Source: Sporomusaceae bacterium UBA7701 (GTDB lineage Bacteria; Bacillota; Negativicutes; Sporomusales; UBA7701). From it: a stretch of 64,000 nt of DNA. Below are positions 51,701-59,891 of the stretch, piece after piece. The DNA is taken from the NCBI GenBank assembly GCA_002482545.1, contig DLGF01000013.1, positions 1-64,000 on the forward strand, read 5' to 3'. The translations under genes and the position numbers were made by a program. The notes under the pieces were generated by a model that saw nothing but the letters and a program-made list of their open reading frames with translations, was not told where the DNA came from and made no database searches. The stretch's first letter is position 1. Each line of letters begins with the position of its first letter.

Positions 51701-52137
51701 ATCTCCAGCAGATCCCGGCTGTCAAGGCCCAGGATCGGCCGGCCGTCGGACCGCAGGTTGCCGATCGCCTCCAGCTTGCGGGCGATCAGCCCGGCCTCTT
51801 CCAGTCCGGGCAGCAGGATGAGGTTGTGAACCTTGCGGACCCTGCCGTTTTTCTTGTATATCGAGCTGATTTCGCCGGAAACGATGAAGCGCGGCCTGAA
51901 CTCCGCGCCGGCGACGTTGTCCGCCAGGCTTAGCTCATCTTTCAGGGCATAAAGGCCTTCGCCCGACGGGACGAGCTTTTCCTTCAGTTCCTCCCGCCAA
52001 GCCGGATGGGTGAAATCCCCTGTGCCGATCACGTGGAGTCCCTTGCGCCGCGCCCAAAGGGCCAGCGTTTCCGGCACGCACTCCCGGCTGGTGGCGCGGG
52101 AGTATTTGGAATGAATGTGAAAATCAGCGATAAACAT
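48775..52137 (-). CDS. PHP domain fused to UvrD/Rep-type helicase
   Basis: A 1120-residue fusion. Residues 1-400 are a PHP-type phosphoesterase domain: DFHIHSKYSRATS, GTGDFTHP, IPAHIWTPHFS and SNSDAHS provide metal ligands. A zinc-knuckle-like CKVC and CPVCGG pair (near residues 276-298) follows. A low-complexity Ala-rich linker covers roughly residues 435-490. The rest is a superfamily 1 helicase: AGPGTGKTKTL, VDEFQDIN, GDPDQSIYGFRG, LTQNYRS, TMHAAKGLEF and VGMTRARDEL. This domain pairing is known in Firmicutes genomes. A role in DNA repair is likely but the job of the PHP part is not established. Confidence 0.9.
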   Translation of the reverse strand: MFIADFHIHSKYSRATSRECVPETLALWARRKGLHVIGTGDFTHPAWREELKEKLVPSGEGLYALKDELSLADNVAGAEFRPRFIVSGEISSIYKKNGRVRKVHNLILLPGLEEAGLIARKLEAIGNLRSDGRPILGLDSRDLLEIVLDNCPEAIFIPAHIWTPHFSLYGAYSGFDDIRECFGDLTGHIYALETGLSSDPPMNWRLSALDGFTLVSNSDAHSPANLAREANIFDTELSYPAMLQALKNRGTKEFYGTLEFFPEEGKYHYDGHRNCKVCWPPAATKAAGGICPVCGGRITVGVLHRVEALADRAEGFVPPAPKHFESLVPLPEIIASAIGSTVASMKVRQKYDSLLQAIGPELFILREAPLSDIELAAGSGIAEGIRRLREGQVDIQPGFDGEYGKVKVLDKSEIALFSGQLCLMNEQDVAATCRRPPAVPAAIAGADRREAADAADPVRNPAVAGRTENSGAAAKAVAADLPYGLNREQWEAVSADSRAVAVIAGPGTGKTKTLICRIAYLVEQCGVPPSQITAVTFTNKAAQEMRRRLEEHFGNKRTAAAMTIGTFHSICLNLLSRWRGKNNVTIIDEYNALAILEEIVKRMKATVSPRTALKEISLLKNTAAAGEAEKPDILAGVYAAYRSQLEGYGAVDYDDILLEVLRRFEAGDREAPAGGEPENPCAHLLVDEFQDINELQYRLIKAWSANSESIFIIGDPDQSIYGFRGSDFRYFARFAAEFPGIRQVRLTQNYRSTPEVIAAARAIIAPQAAGEQAGVLNATRESGVKVRLIEAHDEFAEAIAVVKEINRMVGGIDMLDTQTRPAARKAKPAAGQSRGFADIAVLYRTNRQAEVLEQCCLQEGIPYVVVGRDEFLADKPVRETLAFFKFLLNPGDIASLLICLKANGYSPEFNLAVLDRYVAGQKTVPSLAKLLADAPEPSGGAGGFRDFPAILTKYQPAIRKEKPWRMIEAWISDNQLDGVRCLEQLLHTSVTHGDMPSFLQNLALGRESDIVRSGSKAYSPEAVTLMTMHAAKGLEFPVTFICGVNDGLIPLRSGGPGMDLEEERRLFYVGMTRARDELILVTSRTPSPFVADLADGQLSRENAFRPKGAQYKQDCLFASE

Positions 52138-52521
52138 TATGCTTCACCCGTTTTCTGCGACATCCGGCAAGCCGTGCGAGGCTTGCCGGTCGTTTATTCT
52201 TGGGCTTTACAGCCCTGTAAAAGCAAAATTGCTCTTTTCTACCTTCTCACCAAAAATACAAAAATCCTGCCACCATGCGTCATTTTCCCCTTGCCGTGAC
52301 TCGCCGGCGGCACGGCCTTGGCAAAAGCGACGCCGGTGCCTCATCCGGACAAATGACCGTCCTTAAGAAAAAATCGGGCAGCGCATGATTTTTAACGCTT
52401 ACGCCCAGACTAAACCGATGGCCTCCGGCTGTCCCCGCTTTTCTCCCGGCAGCCCTGAAATCAATCATAACGGCCGGCTCTTTGCCGCCTATTTCAATTC
52501 CTTGCGAGGTGGATTTGGTAT
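52138..52521. other. Gene-free stretch with one strong hairpin
   Basis: These 384 bp separate the divergent helicase and phosphotransferase genes. A 10-bp perfect hairpin CCGGCAAGCC/GGCTTGCCGG lies at 52164-52189. No promoter of good quality and no other element were recognised. Confidence 0.5.
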
Positions 52522-55146
52522 ATGAACCGCTATGTGCTCTTTTTTGCGCAAATCGATCACTCAAGCCTTCCCCAGGTCGGCGGCAAGGGCGCAAACCTGG
52601 GTGAAATGACGCAGGCCGGGTTCCCCGTTCCCGGCGGGTTCTGCGTTACAACGGATGCGTATAAGGACTTTATCGCCACGAGCCCGGAAATGGCTGATTT
52701 TTTTGCCGACCTTGCCGCAAGCGCTCCGAACGACCTGGACCGACTGAGGGCCCTGGGCGAACGCATCCGGACCCACCTGCAGCGCCTGCCGGTCCCTGCG
52801 CCGATTCGCGACGCCGTAATTCAGGCCTGGAAGAAACAAGGAACGGACTCTTCTTACGCAATCCGTTCCAGTGCGACAGCCGAAGATTTGCCGAACGCCT
52901 CCTTCGCCGGCCAGCAGGATACCTATCTGAACATCAAAGGGGAAGAGGAACTCCTGCAGCATGTCCGCAAGTGCTGGGCATCCTTATTTACCGACCGCGC
53001 CCTTTCCTACCGGGCCAAAAACGGCTTCGACCACCGGGAAGTATATCTGGCGATCGTTGTACAGCAAATGGTCCTGCCTGACATTTCCGGGATTATGTTT
53101 ACCGCCGACCCGGCGAACGGAAACCGGACCGTCGTTTCCATCGACGCCGGTTTCGGCCTGGGCGAGGCGCTGGTGTCCGGGCTGGTATCCGCCGACCTGT
53201 ATAAAGTAAAAAACCACACCGTTATCAATAAAAAGATATCCCGCAAAAAACTGGCGATTTATCCCTTGCCGGAGGGCGGCACAGTCACCCGGGATCTGCC
53301 GGCGGCCGAGCAGGAGAAACAGGTCCTGACCGATCAACAACTGACCGCCCTGGCCGCCTTAGGGAAAAAAATCGAGCGGCACTACGGCCGGCCGCAGGAC
53401 ATTGAATTTTGCGCGGTGAACGGCGAGTTTTTCATCGTTCAGAGCCGCCCGGTCACCACGCTCTACCCCCTGCCGGACATCCCGCAGCAGCCGCTGCGGG
53501 TGCTGCTGTCGTTCGGCCATGTGCAGATGATGACCGACGCCATGGAGCCGTTGGGGCTGTCGGTGCTGAAAATCCTGTTCCCCGCCGATATATTCAAGGA
53601 GGCGGGAGGAAGAATCTTTATCGATCTTACGGATCTGCTTCACTATAAAATAGCGCGCCTGGTTTTCCCAAAATTATTGACCAATGCCGATGAAGCCATG
53701 AGCCGCGCCGTGGAGACCATCGTGAAACGCCCGGAGTTTCTCGCGGGCCGCGGGGCAGCCAATGCAACGGCTCCCGCCGCTGTCCGGAAAGTGCTGGGGC
53801 CCATTTTCCGGGCAGCGTGGACCAACCTCCGCACCGGTGACCCGAAAATGGGCAAGCCGCAAGTTGAAGACTTCATGCGGCAAAGAATCGCCCGGACCAG
53901 GCGGGCGCTCGACGGGCTGCAAGGCGCCGACCGCCTCCGGGCGGTTCAGCGGGAACTGGATACCCTGCTATTGGACGTGCTTCATGCCGTTATCCCGCAT
54001 GTTTTGCCGGGACTCATCGCCAGCGTCCTGCTGAAAAAAATAATCATCCGCAAGTTCAAGGACGCGGCGGAGTTTAACAGGCTGAACAAGTCCCTTCCCG
54101 GCAATGTTACCAGCGAAATGGGGCTGGAGCTCGGCGACCTGGCGGACATGCTGCGGGAACTTCCCGAGGTCCGGGAGTATCTTAAAACAGCCGCCGATCC
54201 GACCTTTTACGCCGGCCTGGACCGGATTCCGGGCGGAAAAGTCTTTGGCCAGGCTTTTGAAGGCTTTATCGATAAATACGGCATGAGATGCCCTGGCGAA
54301 ATCGACCTGACAAATCCTCGCTGGTATGAGGCCCCGACCCAATTGGTATCGGCGCTCCTCAGCCACCTGCGGAGCCTGAAGCCAGGCGAGCACCGCCGGC
54401 GCTTCGCCGAAGGCGAAAAAGAAGCCGAAGCGGCCGCCCGGAGGATTTTGGCATCAGCAGAAGGAAACTACTTCCAAAGCAGGATTCTTGCCCGCCTAAT
54501 TGCCGTATTCCGCAATTGCGGAGGCCTGCGCGAACACCACAAATACCTGCTTGTCGCCGTTATGGGCGAAAGCAAAAAAGCAATTATGGCGGAAGCCGGC
54601 GAACTTGTGAAAAAAGGAGCGCTTGCGCAGGCGGAGGACGTCTATTTTTTGCGCCTGGACGAATTAATCCAATTGCTGGAGGACAATCTAGCGAACGTTC
54701 CGGAGTTGATCGCCAGGCGCAGGGAACAGTATCAATGGCACCAAAGTCTTAAACCGCCGCGGGTAATGACCAGCGAGGGAGAAATCGTGACGGTTCCCGC
54801 CCGCAGAGGCCCGGTCCCGGAGGACACGCTCATCGGCAGCCCGGTTTCAGCAGGAGTCGCCGAAGGCATCGCCCGCGTCATCCTCCGGCCGGAGAACGCG
54901 GTCTTAAATCAAGGCGAGATTCTTGTCGCGCCGCATACCGATCCCGGTTGGACCCCCTTGTTTCAATCCGCAATCGCCATAGTCACCGAGGTGGGAGGAT
55001 TGATGACCCACGGGGCGGTCATAGCCCGTGAATACGGCATCCCGGCGGTAGTCGGGGTGGATGACGCAACTACGCTGATCAAAGACGGGCAAAAGCTCCG
55101 CGTAGATGGGACGCAAGGCCAGGTGTCGATCGTGGATGGCGAATGA
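52522..55146 (+). CDS. Rifampicin phosphotransferase-like enzyme (PEP synthase family)
   Basis: An 874-residue protein of the PEP synthase family. Order of domains: ATP-grasp-type domain (QVGGKGANLGEM, SYAIRSSATAEDLPNASFAG, residues 10-310), a long middle domain, and a swivelling histidine domain at the end (GGLMTHGAVIAREYGIPAVV, His near residue 830). The protein stops right after this domain, with no PEP/pyruvate-binding barrel as in E. coli PpsA. That architecture and length match rifampicin phosphotransferases such as the Listeria enzyme. It is therefore more likely to phosphorylate a rifamycin-like or other small molecule than pyruvate. A signal peptide is absent. Confidence 0.85.
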   Translation: MNRYVLFFAQIDHSSLPQVGGKGANLGEMTQAGFPVPGGFCVTTDAYKDFIATSPEMADFFADLAASAPNDLDRLRALGERIRTHLQRLPVPAPIRDAVIQAWKKQGTDSSYAIRSSATAEDLPNASFAGQQDTYLNIKGEEELLQHVRKCWASLFTDRALSYRAKNGFDHREVYLAIVVQQMVLPDISGIMFTADPANGNRTVVSIDAGFGLGEALVSGLVSADLYKVKNHTVINKKISRKKLAIYPLPEGGTVTRDLPAAEQEKQVLTDQQLTALAALGKKIERHYGRPQDIEFCAVNGEFFIVQSRPVTTLYPLPDIPQQPLRVLLSFGHVQMMTDAMEPLGLSVLKILFPADIFKEAGGRIFIDLTDLLHYKIARLVFPKLLTNADEAMSRAVETIVKRPEFLAGRGAANATAPAAVRKVLGPIFRAAWTNLRTGDPKMGKPQVEDFMRQRIARTRRALDGLQGADRLRAVQRELDTLLLDVLHAVIPHVLPGLIASVLLKKIIIRKFKDAAEFNRLNKSLPGNVTSEMGLELGDLADMLRELPEVREYLKTAADPTFYAGLDRIPGGKVFGQAFEGFIDKYGMRCPGEIDLTNPRWYEAPTQLVSALLSHLRSLKPGEHRRRFAEGEKEAEAAARRILASAEGNYFQSRILARLIAVFRNCGGLREHHKYLLVAVMGESKKAIMAEAGELVKKGALAQAEDVYFLRLDELIQLLEDNLANVPELIARRREQYQWHQSLKPPRVMTSEGEIVTVPARRGPVPEDTLIGSPVSAGVAEGIARVILRPENAVLNQGEILVAPHTDPGWTPLFQSAIAIVTEVGGLMTHGAVIAREYGIPAVVGVDDATTLIKDGQKLRVDGTQGQVSIVDGE

Positions 55147-55185
55147 TATTTACCATTCTATCGGGGCAACGGGCGCAAAGCCGAG

Positions 55186-57093
55186 TTACCGGAGCAGGCG
55201 CAGCCCGTTCAGGATGACCAGGATCGTGCTGCCTTCGTGGCCGATGACGCCGGAAGGCAGGTTCACATCCCCCAGGAAGGTTCCGGCTACAAGAATGCAA
55301 ACAACGCCAAGGGCAAAGGCGATATTTTGTTTTACGATGCGCTTGGTCCGGCGGCCTAAAGAGATGGCATAAGAAACCTTGCCTATATCATCGGCCATGA
55401 GAACGACATTGGCGGTTTCCAGAGCCACGTCCGTGCCGGCGGCCCCCATGGCGATGCCGACGGAGGACGCGGCCAGGGCCGGGGCGTCATTGACGCCATC
55501 CCCAACCATGGCCACCTTCCCGTATTGGGCGGCAAGCTGCCTGACAATCTCAACCTTCTGCTCGGGGAAAAGCTCGGCGTAAACCTCGTCGACGCCGGCC
55601 TGCCAGCCTAGAGCCCGCGCCGTCGCCCGGTTGTCTCCGGTCAGCATGGCGACTTTGATCCCCATCCGCCTCAGCGCCTGGACCGCTTCCTTCGCTTGCG
55701 GCCGTAAAATATCCTGAACCGCCAGAATTCCCTGCAGTCTTCCCTGTGATTCCACGAAAATAATCGTCTTGCCCTGATTCTTAAGCTGCTGGATCAGTTC
55801 ATTCCGTTCAACAGCCAGCGCTTTATCTTCGATGCAGTCCAGATTCCCGATCCGGAATTCCTCATCATTCACCAGTCCATGGACCCCTACCCCGGGTATG
55901 GCCTGGAGCCGGGAAGCCGCCGGCAGTTCCAGGCCTTTAGCTTTGGCGGCCTGCACAATCGCTTTCGCAAGCGGGTGTTCGGACAGCGTCTCCAGGGCCG
56001 CGGTCAGCCGCAGCAGGTCGTCTTCGCTCTGCCCCGCGAACGGCATAATATCGGTAATTTTCGCCCTTCCCTCCGTCAATGTTCCGGTCTTGTCAAAGGC
56101 GACCGCCCTGATTCCGCCGATATTCTCCAGGTGGACCCCTCCTTTGAACAAAATCCCCTTGCGGGCGCCGTTGGAGATGCCGGACAGAACCGCCGGCATA
56201 ATGGAGGCCACCAGCGCGCAGGGCGAAGCCACCACAAGAAAAATCATCGCCCGGTAAATGGTTTTATCCCAGGCCCAGCCGAGCAGGTAGGGCGGCAAAA
56301 GGATCAGGCAAACGGCGCCGGCAATAACGGTTTTCGCATAGATTCCCTCAAACCTTTCGACGAATAACTGACTGGGAGGTTTTTCGCTCTGGGCTTCCTG
56401 AACCAGCCTGATAATCCTCGCCAGCAAAGTCGCCTCCGCCGGCTTGGTCACTTCAATCCTCAACGCTCCGTGCCCGTTGATCGTACCCGCGAATACCTCA
56501 TCGCCGGCCTTCTTATCCACAGGAACAGACTCGCCGGTAATAGGCGCCTGGTCTATTGCCGAGGCCCCCTCCCGGATCATGCCGTCGGCGGAAATCCTCT
56601 CTCCTGGTTTGACCAGCACCAGATCGCCTTTTTTGAGTCCCCCCACCTTTGTCCGGACCTCATCCGTTCCCCGTAAGACCAGGGCTGTTTCCGGGCGCAG
56701 TTTCATAATCGAGCGGATATCATGGTTGGTTTTTTCCGTCGTGTAGCCTTCGAGCGCCCCGCTTAGCGCGAAAATGAAAATCAGAATTGCCCCGTCTTGC
56801 CAGTAGCCGATGCTGGCGGCCCCGACAGCGGCAACGATCATCAGCAGATCAACGTCCAGATTGCGTTCCCGGATCAGCGTCTGCAGCCCTTCCCTGGCCT
56901 TGCGGTAGCCGCCGATAAGATAAGCGGCCGAATAGCAAAGTATTTCAAAAAAAGTCAAGCCTTGCCCGCCGAGATTCCAGGCCACTAATGTCAAGACGGC
57001 GCAAATTGCCGCGCTGATCGCGGCGCCGTGCCGGTCCCAGATCTCCCTGAAAGGTCTTTCGCTATTTATTCCCGTGGTGACAGCACCCTGCAT
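55186..57093 (-). CDS. P1B-4-type metal-transporting ATPase
   Basis: A 635-residue heavy-metal P-type ATPase. The ion-binding helix has ASPCALVAS (SPC motif) near residue 290, the phosphorylation site is FDKTGTLTEG near residue 335, and hinge motifs are MLTGDN and GDGVNDAPALA. The last membrane helix carries HEGSTILVILNGLRLL. SPC together with HEGxT is the pattern of P1B-4 ATPases, which export Fe(II), Co(II) or Zn(II). There is no N-terminal metal-binding domain. A MarR-family gene lies 57 bp upstream on the same strand. Iron export would balance the feo system in this window; the metal is an inference. Confidence 0.9.
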   Translation of the reverse strand: MQGAVTTGINSERPFREIWDRHGAAISAAICAVLTLVAWNLGGQGLTFFEILCYSAAYLIGGYRKAREGLQTLIRERNLDVDLLMIVAAVGAASIGYWQDGAILIFIFALSGALEGYTTEKTNHDIRSIMKLRPETALVLRGTDEVRTKVGGLKKGDLVLVKPGERISADGMIREGASAIDQAPITGESVPVDKKAGDEVFAGTINGHGALRIEVTKPAEATLLARIIRLVQEAQSEKPPSQLFVERFEGIYAKTVIAGAVCLILLPPYLLGWAWDKTIYRAMIFLVVASPCALVASIMPAVLSGISNGARKGILFKGGVHLENIGGIRAVAFDKTGTLTEGRAKITDIMPFAGQSEDDLLRLTAALETLSEHPLAKAIVQAAKAKGLELPAASRLQAIPGVGVHGLVNDEEFRIGNLDCIEDKALAVERNELIQQLKNQGKTIIFVESQGRLQGILAVQDILRPQAKEAVQALRRMGIKVAMLTGDNRATARALGWQAGVDEVYAELFPEQKVEIVRQLAAQYGKVAMVGDGVNDAPALAASSVGIAMGAAGTDVALETANVVLMADDIGKVSYAISLGRRTKRIVKQNIAFALGVVCILVAGTFLGDVNLPSGVIGHEGSTILVILNGLRLLR

Positions 57094-57150
57094 GCTATAT
57101 CTCTCCCCCTGTATCCGCTGCGTTTTGCGAAAATTGCTGCAGCCTTGTCC

Positions 57151-57564
57151 CTAGAAGGCTCCGGTATTGATTTTTTTCAGCATGGCAAGAAGGGTTACCC
57201 CTTCTTCCTCGGACAGTACCGACAATATTTGCTCGGTCAGGGAGTGATGGTAGTCATGGTGCTCCCGGTACGCTTTCTCTCCCTTTGCGGTCAGGTTGAT
57301 CAGGAACATCCGCCGGTCCTCCTTCACCGGCTCCCGCAGGGCATATTCCTTTTTCTCCAGCCGGTCAACGGTTACGGTGGTGGTGCCGGTCGTGACGCCA
57401 AGCTTCTCCGCCAGGCCCTTCATATTCATGGAGCCATATTGTCCCAGGGCTTCTATCGCATGCGCCTCCGCGACCGTCAGGTCGCTGGATTTTATTACGG
57501 AATTCTCCCAGGAAGCAAACCCGTTGAAAAAGGTAAACAGCTCGTTTGTAAGTTCCTCCACCAT
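57151..57564 (-). CDS. MarR family transcriptional regulator
   Basis: A 137-residue winged-helix regulator with the MarR recognition region MKGLAEKLGVTTGTTTVTVDRLEKKEYA and wing REPVKEDRRMFLINLT in positions typical of the family (split here for brevity: recognition helix near residues 50-70, wing near 78-92). It precedes the P-type ATPase gene and probably controls it and itself. ATG 57564 is preferred over the ATG two codons earlier because of spacing to GGAGGG. The AT-rich promoter region contains palindromes. Confidence 0.85.
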   Translation of the reverse strand: MVEELTNELFTFFNGFASWENSVIKSSDLTVAEAHAIEALGQYGSMNMKGLAEKLGVTTGTTTVTVDRLEKKEYALREPVKEDRRMFLINLTAKGEKAYREHHDYHHSLTEQILSVLSEEEGVTLLAMLKKINTGAF

Positions 57565-57612
57565 AAACATCCCTCCATTTTGTTTGATAGTAATATTATT
57601 TGATTTATTGAT

Positions 57613-57629
57613 AATTTGAATATCAAATT
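57613..57629. promoter_or_regulatory. Likely MarR operator
   Basis: AATTTGA-ATA-TCAAATT, a perfect palindrome in the AT-rich region about 50 bp before the MarR start. A weaker related sequence (TTGATAGTAATATTATTTGA) lies at 57584-57603. Confidence 0.5.
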
Positions 57630-57714
57630 AATTTTAAAGCCACACGGCGCCCCCTGTCAATGCCGTCGAAGAAAAATCTGGATCGGTTTCGCTATAACGG
57701 CCGGTTGCGGCAAT

Positions 57715-57753
57715 AAAAAATCATCATAAGTCTTTTTAAGACTTATGATGATT
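57715..57753 (-). terminator. Terminator of the thioesterase gene
   Basis: Minus strand: 16-bp perfect stem AATCATCATAAGTCTT with a 3-nt loop, followed by TTTT. It lies 125 bp after the thioesterase stop. Confidence 0.8.
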
Positions 57754-57877
57754 GATACGCTTCATTTCCGTATTTACTTCTCCGGTCTGTAAGGCTCCGT
57801 GAGGGCGGGAAGCTGTCGGCTCCGGTCAGTCGTCATTGCAAAGCCGTCAGTTCCCGCGCTGAATATTCCGCCCTGAT

Positions 57878-58324
57878 TCAAGCTGTCACTTCATTTTGTT
57901 GCGCGGAATCCGCCGCCGTTATCTGTCCACGGATAAAGTAGCTGCCTTGCGCTTTGACGAGAAGGCGTTCCCGTTTATCCCGGATTTCAGCTTCGGTAAT
58001 GATATGATCCTTCCCCTTGTGGATAATTCGTCCTGACGCGGTAAGCATTCCTTTTTTGGAATTGGTGATGAATCGTATGTTAATATCGCTTGTGACCACT
58101 AGATTGCCGGTAGTCAAGCCGGCAATACCCATGACCGAATCAACCAGAGTGAACAGGGAACCGCCATGGACAAAACCATAAACATTGGTATGGATCTCGC
58201 TGGCTATCGGCATGGTTAATGTAACTTCGCCAACGTCGAGGGCGGATATACGAATATCCATCATGGAGGACAGCGGGTTGTTCTTAAAAATTTCTTCGAT
58301 CCGGTCTTTCAGCCATAGTTCCAT
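57878..58324 (-). CDS. PaaI-type hotdog thioesterase
   Basis: A 148-residue acyl-CoA thioesterase of the PaaI/YbgC-like hotdog group. The characteristic stretch NVYGFVHGGSLFTLVDSVMG near residues 48-67 contains the GGxxxxLxD-type active-site helix. The strand VTSDINIRFITNSKKG and the later AEIRDKRERLLVKAQGSY fit the fold. The substrate is unknown. ATG 58324 is chosen for its GGGGGT ribosome binding site; a longer in-frame version reads an unlikely N-terminus. Confidence 0.8.
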   Translation of the reverse strand: MELWLKDRIEEIFKNNPLSSMMDIRISALDVGEVTLTMPIASEIHTNVYGFVHGGSLFTLVDSVMGIAGLTTGNLVVTSDINIRFITNSKKGMLTASGRIIHKGKDHIITEAEIRDKRERLLVKAQGSYFIRGQITAADSAQQNEVTA

Positions 58325-58643
58325 AAGATACCCCCAAACGGGAATTTTTGCGGTGTGCACTGAATGCCACACCATTAGCCAGCTCCAGCCTGTCGCAAAA
58401 TCCAGGCTCTTCAAAAGCGCCGGCCTTCCTGACTGCTTTTATGGCCTAATGTCAGTGGCCAACCGGTCCGGGTTCGGCAATGGCGTTTCCATTGGTTGCT
58501 CTGGTCAGAGAGAGGTCAAAGAAGACCGTCTAAAAGCATCAGCGCCCTTGACGGTCTCACCCTGAGATGACGCTTGCCCGGAAGCGGCTTCCGATTGGCG
58601 AATAGGCAAATCATCACCTATTTATTGGTTTTGTGCAGTTTCT

Positions 58644-59210
58644 TTAAGGCTTCTTGGAAGCATTGGCCTCAATCCAAATTGCAAACGCTGCCATGAACTT
58701 ATGCAAAAACTCGCGGGTGCTCTCGCTGGTAAGAGCGCCGCCGGCGTCAAAGAGCGACGCCGCATTTCCGATATAGGCCTCGGGCTGCGGCATAACCGGG
58801 ACATTCAGGCAAACCAGGGATTGTCTCAGGTGATGGTTGGCCCCGAAGCCGCCCACCCCGCCCGGCGAAACGCTGACCACCGCGGCGGGTTTTCTGTTCC
58901 ACACATTGTGGCCATAAGGCCGCGACCCGATATCTACGGCATTCTTGAGTAGCGGCGGGACCGACCGGTTATACTCCGGCGTTACGAAAAGAATCGCGTC
59001 AAAAGTCTTCACCCGCTCGCGAAAAGCTGTCCACGCCGCCGGCGGATTGCCTTCATCATCCCAATCCTGATTAAAGATGGGAAGTTCGCCGATCTCGACC
59101 TCCTCCATTTCAAAAGGTGCCGGGACCAGATCCATCAAAGCCTTGGCGATCATCCGGGAAAATGCCCCTTTACGCAGGCTCCCGACAAGAATACCGATTT
59201 TTTTTGCCAT
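58644..59210 (-). CDS. NADPH-dependent FMN reductase (ChrR/YieF-like)
   Basis: A 188-residue flavodoxin-fold reductase. The FMN phosphate loop is GSLRKGAFSRMIAKAL near residue 10; LFVTPEYNRSVPPLLKNAVD near residue 74 and VVSVSPGGVGGFGANHHLRQ are typical of the quinone and chromate reductase group. It reduces flavins, quinones or other oxidants with NAD(P)H. The PNPOx-like gene is 73 bp upstream on the same strand. Confidence 0.9.
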   Translation of the reverse strand: MAKKIGILVGSLRKGAFSRMIAKALMDLVPAPFEMEEVEIGELPIFNQDWDDEGNPPAAWTAFRERVKTFDAILFVTPEYNRSVPPLLKNAVDIGSRPYGHNVWNRKPAAVVSVSPGGVGGFGANHHLRQSLVCLNVPVMPQPEAYIGNAASLFDAGGALTSESTREFLHKFMAAFAIWIEANASKKP

Positions 59211-59283
59211 TATCCGTCAGCCTCCCTCATATATTCTCCATTGTGCCTTCCGGCGGCGCGAAGCCGGGACCGGAAAGCGATCC

Positions 59284-59679
59284 CTACAGCTTTATCGTCC
59301 TGGAGGCGCCTTTCATGTCGTTGAAGGTTGCTTCGGCATTTTTAATGTAAAATACTTCAAAGATGGCGTCGTCGACGCTGTACATTTTGCCGAGCATCGG
59401 CGCGGCGTCCAGGGCAGCCTGCTTGGTCCGCCTGTTGGTGTCGAAGACGGCCTCGCCGTTTAGCCGCAGCCACTCTCCTGTTTTGGAAGTTGTACTTACT
59501 TCAAAATGAGGATTTGCTTTGAGCTGCTTGTACACGTCCTTCTGGTTGTTGGTGCAGAAATACAGTTTTCCTTCGAAATCCATGACGAACCCGAAAGGAC
59601 GCACCTTGGGAATATTGCCGTCGACCGTGGCCAGGTAAAAGACAGGGTTATCCGTCAGAAATTGCCGTACCGCATTCAT
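59284..59679 (-). CDS. PNPOx-like flavin-binding protein
   Basis: A 131-residue split-barrel protein of the pyridoxamine 5'-phosphate oxidase-like family. Typical features are FYLATVDGNIPKVRPFGFVM and LYFCTNNQKDVYKQLKANPH, then WLRLNGEAVF. Such proteins bind FMN or related cofactors. ATG 59679 follows AAGGAG at 9 nt. It is followed on the same strand by the FMN reductase gene, and both may be in one redox operon. Confidence 0.85.
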   Translation of the reverse strand: MNAVRQFLTDNPVFYLATVDGNIPKVRPFGFVMDFEGKLYFCTNNQKDVYKQLKANPHFEVSTTSKTGEWLRLNGEAVFDTNRRTKQAALDAAPMLGKMYSVDDAIFEVFYIKNAEATFNDMKGASRTIKL

Positions 59680-59807
59680 AACGCAAAACTCCTTCGTTTT
59701 TAGTTTGTCTATGTTAATCATATACCTTCCCGCGCAATTGGAAAAGTCTGCAATATGTAGCCAAACTTGTATTCGGGCGCGTCTGCGCGCTCAGGACGCG
59801 GCAAAAT

Positions 59808-59836
59808 CACCTTTTTCTTTTCAAAGTCATAAAATA
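59808..59836 (+). promoter_or_regulatory. Sigma-K-like promoter of the BclA-like gene
   Basis: CACC (59808-59811), 16-bp spacer, CATAAAATA (59828-59836), the same layout as before the amidase gene. The start codon is 56 bp downstream. Confidence 0.5.
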
Positions 59837-59891
59837 AAAGGAATACAAGTATCGCTGCGCAGGTTTATTTCTAAAACCGAGGAAAGCGAGG

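Noticed and set aside
52522..55146. Phosphoenolpyruvate synthase
   Set aside because: The C-terminal PEP/pyruvate barrel is missing and the domain order fits rifampicin phosphotransferase.
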